This document shows positions 60,402 to 64,000 of a stretch of DNA of 64,000 nt, piece by piece. The first letter of the stretch is position 1; each line of letters starts with the position of its first letter. The notes below the pieces were generated by a model that had not been told where the DNA came from, made no database searches, and saw only the letters and a program-made list of their open reading frames with translations. The position numbers and the translations under genes were made by a program. The stretch spans positions 22,669-86,668 of the forward strand of contig NZ_JWLC01000011.1 in the NCBI RefSeq assembly GCF_000813745.1, in the 5' to 3' direction. The DNA is from Leisingera sp. ANG-M1 (GTDB lineage: Bacteria; Pseudomonadota; Alphaproteobacteria; Rhodobacterales; Rhodobacteraceae).

Positions 60402-61244
60402 ATGCGCCCTCCCCGCAACAGCAGCTGGCTGGCCATAAATCAGGATGGCAACAGGCTCACCGCCTGGGAGATGACGGGCACGAGTGCTGGGCAGGCCCGG
60501 CAGCTGCAGCTGCAGGACAGCGGCCCCGCCGCCCTGGCCGCGGCTGTGCGGCAGATGCTGGCAGGCGAGCCGCGCCCGGTGCTGCTGGGCGGCAGCCCGC
60601 TGGCGCCGCTGCAGACGGTGCCGGTGCCGCTGGCAGAGCTGCCGCTGGCAGAGCTGCAGGTGGAGGGTCTGCCGGTCCATGCGCTGCCCGGGCTGAGCCA
60701 GGCGGCGCCTTGCGCGGTGCTGCGCACCGCATTGGCGCCGCTGGCCGGGTTTTTGCGGCTGAACCCGGAGTGGGACGGGGTCGTTTGCCTGGCAGGCCAG
60801 ACCACGCATTGGGTGCAGATAAGCGCCGGTGAGGCCGTAAGCTTCCAAAGCGCGATGACCGGCCGGCTTGTGCAGGCAGCGGCACAGGGCACCGGGTTGA
60901 ATACAGCTGGTGACTGGGCGCAGGCGGAGCTGGCGGAGGCAGTGGCGGACGGCCTGGCCAAACCAGAGCTGCTGGCAGCCAGGCTCGCCTCGGTTCAGGC
61001 TGCGGCAGGCCTGGGGCAGATCGCTGAAAACACAGCGCGTTCACGGATCTGGGGCCTGCTTCTGGGAGCCGAACTGGCGGCAGCCCGCCCCTATTGGCTG
61101 GGTCAGAACCTGGCGCTGATTGCCGAAGCCCCGCTGCAGGGACTCTATGCCGCCGCACTGGACGCCCAAGGCCTGCCGGTGACTTTGGCAGACCCCCGCC
61201 GCATGGCGCTGGAGGGACTGGCCCACGCCTGGCCCAGCAACTGA
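60402..61244 (+). CDS. 2-dehydro-3-deoxygalactonokinase (DgoK-like)
   Basis: A 280-residue sugar-acid kinase-like protein of the DgoK family, which phosphorylates 2-keto-3-deoxygalactonate in galactonate breakdown. Recognised by LAGQTTHWVQISAGEAVSFQSAMTGRL-type sequence (about residues 128-154) and the QAAPCAVLRTALAPL block. It is slightly shorter than typical members (about 300), and some family residues such as Pro-Gly-Thr-His appear as AGQTTH, so activity is less sure. The start follows GAGGATCCC. No dgoA or other galactonate gene lies in the window. Confidence 0.75.
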   Translation: MRPPRNSSWLAINQDGNRLTAWEMTGTSAGQARQLQLQDSGPAALAAAVRQMLAGEPRPVLLGGSPLAPLQTVPVPLAELPLAELQVEGLPVHALPGLSQAAPCAVLRTALAPLAGFLRLNPEWDGVVCLAGQTTHWVQISAGEAVSFQSAMTGRLVQAAAQGTGLNTAGDWAQAELAEAVADGLAKPELLAARLASVQAAAGLGQIAENTARSRIWGLLLGAELAAARPYWLGQNLALIAEAPLQGLYAAALDAQGLPVTLADPRRMALEGLAHAWPSN

Positions 61245-61307
61245 TCCTGGACAGCATGACGCCGGGCCTAGCTGCCCTGCGGGACCGGTTCGCCTGCACG
61301 CCAGCGA

Positions 61308-61443
61308 GGGGCTCCCGCGCCTGCAGGTGCCCCGGTTGCGCCGCCGCCCCTTGGCAGCCTTGGGCGTGGCGCCGCGCTATGGCGCGGCGCCACGCCCAAC
61401 GGGCACAGGTCTTCCGCAGGAAGGCCGAAGCCGGGCGGGAGTG
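61308..61443. repeat. Fold-back intergenic repeat, copy C (fullest copy)
   Basis: Between the convergent DgoK-like and TIGR03084-like genes. Outer arms CTCCCGC (61312-61318) and GCGGGAG (61435-61441) enclose a perfect 18-bp hairpin (61360-61377 with 61382-61399, loop TATG). A further small hairpin CTTCC-gca-GGAAG follows. Related to the copies at 12827, 32466 and 52357. Confidence 0.75.
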
Positions 61444-61464
61444 CTCCCTGCCCAGCGCGCCGGC

Positions 61465-62265
61465 TTAAGGCCTGGTTCTGAACCGGCTGCCGGGGGCGGG
61501 AGGCTGTTCCGGCGGACCCGCGAAACACTGGGCGATGCGCATCCAGCCTTCCGCCGCCGGTCCTGCCGCCTGCAATGCGGTATCTTCTATGTTGCGCACT
61601 TGGGCCGCAACCTGTGCGAACTCAATTGCTGTGCCCTTTACGAAGTTTCCCTGCTGCGGCGCATTCCATTCCCAGACCGCTCCGGACGGACCGGTCAGCT
61701 GCACAAAGGGAGCCGGCTCCGGCACCGCCAGGCCGCGGTTGCGGAAGCTCCAGCCATAGGTCGCCACACCCAGATGCGCGATGTTGCGGATGCGGTCCTG
61801 CTCCTGCCGTTTCAGCCCCAGCAGATCAAAGACCTCCTGGCCATGCGCCCAGGTCTCCATCTGCCGCGCCGTCACCGAACTCAGCGCGCTCATATCCGGG
61901 CCGATCCATTTCAGCCGCGCCTTGGGGTCCGCATCGGCAAAAGCACCAGCACAACGTTCCGCCCCCTGCCTCCAGGCCGCAAACAGCGCCCGCCCCGAAA
62001 GCCCGTCCAGCCAGGGGAACTGGCACTCAAGTATCGGCTTGCCCGCCTGCATGTCCCGCAGCACCGGAGCTATGAAGGCCGCAAAGGCTTCCTCCCCCCG
62101 CAACGATGCCTCCGCCGCCGCATTGAACAGATGCAGATGGCCCAGCACGTGGTCGATGGTCCAGCCCTTGAACTGGGTTGCCCGGTGGAACGCGGCCTCG
62201 GGCAGATCCTCCAGGATTGCCGCCAAAGCGCGGCTCTCGGCGCGGAAATCTTCGGCCTGCTGCAT
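61465..62265 (-). CDS. TIGR03084-like protein with maleylpyruvate isomerase N-terminal (DinB-like) fold
   Basis: A 266-residue protein with a four-helix DinB-like N-terminal domain. The conserved features are GWTIDHVLGHLHLFN and TARQMETWAHGQEVFD, whose histidines are the usual metal ligands of this fold. Function unknown; some relatives are thiol-dependent enzymes. The ATG at 62265 follows GGGAGAG and is chosen over an in-frame start at 62334. Confidence 0.85.
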   Translation of the reverse strand: MQQAEDFRAESRALAAILEDLPEAAFHRATQFKGWTIDHVLGHLHLFNAAAEASLRGEEAFAAFIAPVLRDMQAGKPILECQFPWLDGLSGRALFAAWRQGAERCAGAFADADPKARLKWIGPDMSALSSVTARQMETWAHGQEVFDLLGLKRQEQDRIRNIAHLGVATYGWSFRNRGLAVPEPAPFVQLTGPSGAVWEWNAPQQGNFVKGTAIEFAQVAAQVRNIEDTALQAAGPAAEGWMRIAQCFAGPPEQPPAPGSRFRTRP

Positions 62266-62365
62266 GGTCTCTCCCTTTTGCGTTCTGCAAACAGGATAGC
62301 GGCCCGGGGCGCCTGCAAGGAACCCGGACCGCACGTCACATCAGCGGAACCCCGGGGAAAACCCG

Positions 62366-63379
62366 TCAGCCCTCAGACATCGCAGTAAAGGCCTTGCCGG
62401 CAGCTTCGAAATTGCGGCTGAGCGGCGCGGTGAGCCTGGATTGCGCGGCGTAATAGGCGCCGGTGCGGCACAGCTGCGCGGCAAATTCCGGGTGCACACC
62501 TGCATCGTCGAACTTGCGCACTTTTTCCTGAGTCAGCCAGCCGCGGCTTTTCACTTCTCTCTGGATCAGCTCCAGCCGCTGCACGCAATGCAGCGCAGTA
62601 TAGGCCGAGAGATACTCCAGATAATCGCCGATCCCGTGGCCGCAGTTGGGGTCGAAGGTCTCGATCATCACATCAGCCATCTTGTCAGGCGCGATGGGCC
62701 AGGTCTCGTCGCCGATCAGCCAGGCGAAATCCTCGGCGCCGTGGCGCAGGCCGGCATATTCGAAATCGAACCAGCGGACAAAACCGTCCTCGCCGATCGC
62801 CGCATTGCCCGAGCGGCAGTCCCACTTCAGAAACTGCGCACCGGGATGTTCCATGTATTCCGCCACCGCCGGGTAGTCGAACTCATCCGGGATGCCCATG
62901 GAGTAAGCCTCCAGCGCCTCGACCGAACTCACGAAATTGCGGATCCAGCTGCGGTTGGCGCCCAGATGCGGCAGCACAGTGTGCAGCTCGGTTTTGCGGG
63001 CGGCGGCCTGGATGCGGAAGATCGCAGCGCAGGCCTCGGCCGCCAGCTCCAGCTGGTCGCCCTCTTCATGCTCGATGATTTCCTCGCTCAGCCGGATCGC
63101 ACCGGTGTCGGACTGGAACAGCACATCGTTATGCACGCCCAGAACCTTCGGGATGTCGTCGCAATGGGGCGCCAGCTGCTCCAGCACAAAGGCCTCAAGA
63201 TGCGTGCGGCGGAAATTGGCGCGCAGGGTGGCAATCGCTGTGCGGTCCTTGAAATGCAGCCGCAGCGAGGAACGCGATTTGCCGCCCGGAGCGGTGATTT
63301 CCACCGGCTCCTCGCCGAGAACCTCCCAGGCTGCGCCCGCGATATACGCGGTGCGGTCGTCAAATCTGCCATCAGCCAT
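62366..63379 (-). CDS. Aminoglycoside phosphotransferase-fold protein
   Basis: A 337-residue protein with a kinase-like APH/choline kinase fold. The catalytic-loop equivalent is KWDCRSGNAAIGEDG and the metal-binding strand WFDFEYAGLRHGAEDFAW, which stand where HGDxxxxN and DFE lie in APH enzymes; the catalytic-loop His is replaced, since the segment reads KWDCRSGN. The substrate is unknown. AAGGAAG supports the start at 63379. It is a single gene, separated from the next by a 361-bp A/T-rich region. Confidence 0.8.
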   Translation of the reverse strand: MADGRFDDRTAYIAGAAWEVLGEEPVEITAPGGKSRSSLRLHFKDRTAIATLRANFRRTHLEAFVLEQLAPHCDDIPKVLGVHNDVLFQSDTGAIRLSEEIIEHEEGDQLELAAEACAAIFRIQAAARKTELHTVLPHLGANRSWIRNFVSSVEALEAYSMGIPDEFDYPAVAEYMEHPGAQFLKWDCRSGNAAIGEDGFVRWFDFEYAGLRHGAEDFAWLIGDETWPIAPDKMADVMIETFDPNCGHGIGDYLEYLSAYTALHCVQRLELIQREVKSRGWLTQEKVRKFDDAGVHPEFAAQLCRTGAYYAAQSRLTAPLSRNFEAAGKAFTAMSEG

Positions 63380-63740
63380 AACGTGCTTCCTTTCCCAACC
63401 CGCCGCGCAAAACAGGCGCAGCGCACCCCTGATCCCTTAACGCTTTAGTTGCGAATGAAGGCGTTTTTCGGGACAGAATTGGACAATTGCAGCCCACGGT
63501 TCCTTGATTCGCCTTCCGCGCGGCGCCCACTGGCCACGCAATTGAGCTGGAACGCAGCACAATTAGAGTCCGGTCCGCGGAATTGTTTCCAATTGCTGAT
63601 CCGCAATATGGAAATTTGACTAAAATGTGCCGAAAAATTGGCCCTTTCCGCCTGCTTTCTTACTCTTGTCCAATGCGCAGGTGCGGCCTGTCCAAAGCCG
63701 TTGCGCGACTGTGATTCAAGGTTTTTCCGGGGGGTAGAGA
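63380..63740. other. A/T-rich intergenic region with AATTG cluster
   Basis: A 361-bp region between the APH-fold gene and the Gly-X-Y protein gene, markedly more A/T-rich than its surroundings. It contains the AATTG cluster annotated separately and the strong ribosome binding site of the next gene (GGGGGGTAGAGA). No gene seen. Confidence 0.6.
63477..63640. promoter_or_regulatory. Cluster of AATTG motifs
   Basis: AATTG occurs at 63477, 63485, 63540, 63581, 63591 and 63636, with a near match AATTA at 63561. The pair at 63581 and 63591 is spaced 10 bp, one helical turn. GCGGAATTGT at 63577 is shared with 58885. Possible binding sites for one regulator ahead of the gene at 63741. Confidence 0.4.
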
Positions 63741-64000
63741 ATGGGTCGGGGACATTATTCATGGGGCTGGGGCGGCAAACAGGCTTGCGGCGGCAAAAGC
63801 TATTACAACGGCGGGGTGCAAGGCGGGAATTTCAGCCGCTGGTATGACGGCCACTTGTCGGACCGCTATGGCTGGAAAGGCAAAGGCTACAAGGCCTGGC
63901 GGGAAGAGCGGGAGAAAGACGAGGACGGAACCGGAGGCACCAAGGGGACTGACGGCACCAGGGGTTCCGATGGCACCAGGGGTTCCGGCGGCACCAAGGG
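63741..64000 (+). CDS. Gly-rich protein with collagen-like Gly-X-Y repeats (3' end outside window)
   Basis: The gene begins with ATG after GGGGGGTAGAGA and runs off the window; 86 codons are visible. The first 60 residues are Gly/aromatic/basic (MGRGHYSWGWGGKQACGGK), with a single Cys and no signal peptide. From about residue 63 the chain turns into perfect three-residue periodicity (GTK, GTD, GTR, GSD, GTR, GSG), a collagen-like pattern. The DNA behind it contains an 18-base direct repeat (63954 and 63972). Probably a surface or secreted filament-like protein, but its full architecture is not visible. Confidence 0.75.
   Translation, partial: MGRGHYSWGWGGKQACGGKSYYNGGVQGGNFSRWYDGHLSDRYGWKGKGYKAWREEREKDEDGTGGTKGTDGTRGSDGTRGSGGTK
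63954..63986 (+). repeat. 18-bp tandem repeat in Gly-X-Y coding region
   Basis: GGCACCAGGGGTTCC occurs at 63954-63968 and again at 63972-63986, an 18-base period that encodes GTRGSD/GTRGSG. The repeat keeps the reading frame and may vary in copy number between strains. Confidence 0.7.

Noticed and set aside
1..64000. tRNA, rRNA, CRISPR array, insertion sequence, prophage or integrative element
   Set aside because: None seen. XerC here is the housekeeping type by context, with no attachment repeats; no transposase gene or regularly spaced repeat array was found.

Overview
The window reads as chromosomal DNA from an alphaproteobacterium of the Rhodobacterales, most like the Roseobacter group (Leisingera/Phaeobacter/Ruegeria type). 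The evidence is high GC with GC-rich third codon positions, a phosphatidylcholine synthase, a group III truncated haemoglobin, a DUF484-xerC pair, TTAA-N7-TTAAC sites of the CtrA type, and terminator-like intergenic repeats of a kind I associate with this family. The species call is inference from gene content; no rRNA or tRNA gene is present to anchor it.

The left part (1-30.3 kb) is mainly housekeeping and conserved genes: DUF484-xerC, a GDCCVxC small protein, pcs, a DNA alkyltransferase, two tandem LysM plus solute-binding-domain proteins, ileS, a DoxX-fused NAD(P)-binding protein with a DUF2269 membrane partner, trHb, a ycjX-GNAT-ycjF-like operon, truA, a 2-hydroxyacid dehydrogenase, gcvH, a glutamine synthetase-like gene divergent from an IclR regulator, a GAPDH, tamA-tamB and glucokinase.

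The middle (30.5-58.6 kb) is a Wzx/Wzy-type exopolysaccharide locus: an initiating sugar transferase, a BY-kinase-like ATPase, a Wzz-like chain-length protein, a flippase, a polymerase/ligase and six glycosyltransferases. Inside it lies a hybrid PKS-NRPS operon. From 35.3 to 52.3 kb eight co-directional genes sit 4 bp apart or overlap by 4 bp: a PKS (KS-AT-KR-DH-ACP-TE), a GT2, an NRPS (formyltransferase, half condensation domain, adenylation domain with an inserted luciferase-like monooxygenase, carrier), a PPTase, a Tat-type SGNH protein, an SGNH plus glycosidase-like fusion, and another GT2. A simple reading is that the NRPS makes an N-formylated and perhaps hydroxylated aminoacyl starter, the PKS extends and releases it, and the glycan enzymes use or modify it at the cell surface. 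This is the best candidate for an undescribed system here.

The right part (58.9-64 kb) has an AraC regulator, a DgoK-like kinase, a TIGR03084-like protein, an APH-fold protein and the start of a Gly-X-Y repeat protein running off the window. Convergent gene pairs repeatedly carry a shared family of fold-back/terminator-like repeats. Two perfect CtrA-type boxes and several inverted repeats mark candidate regulatory regions.
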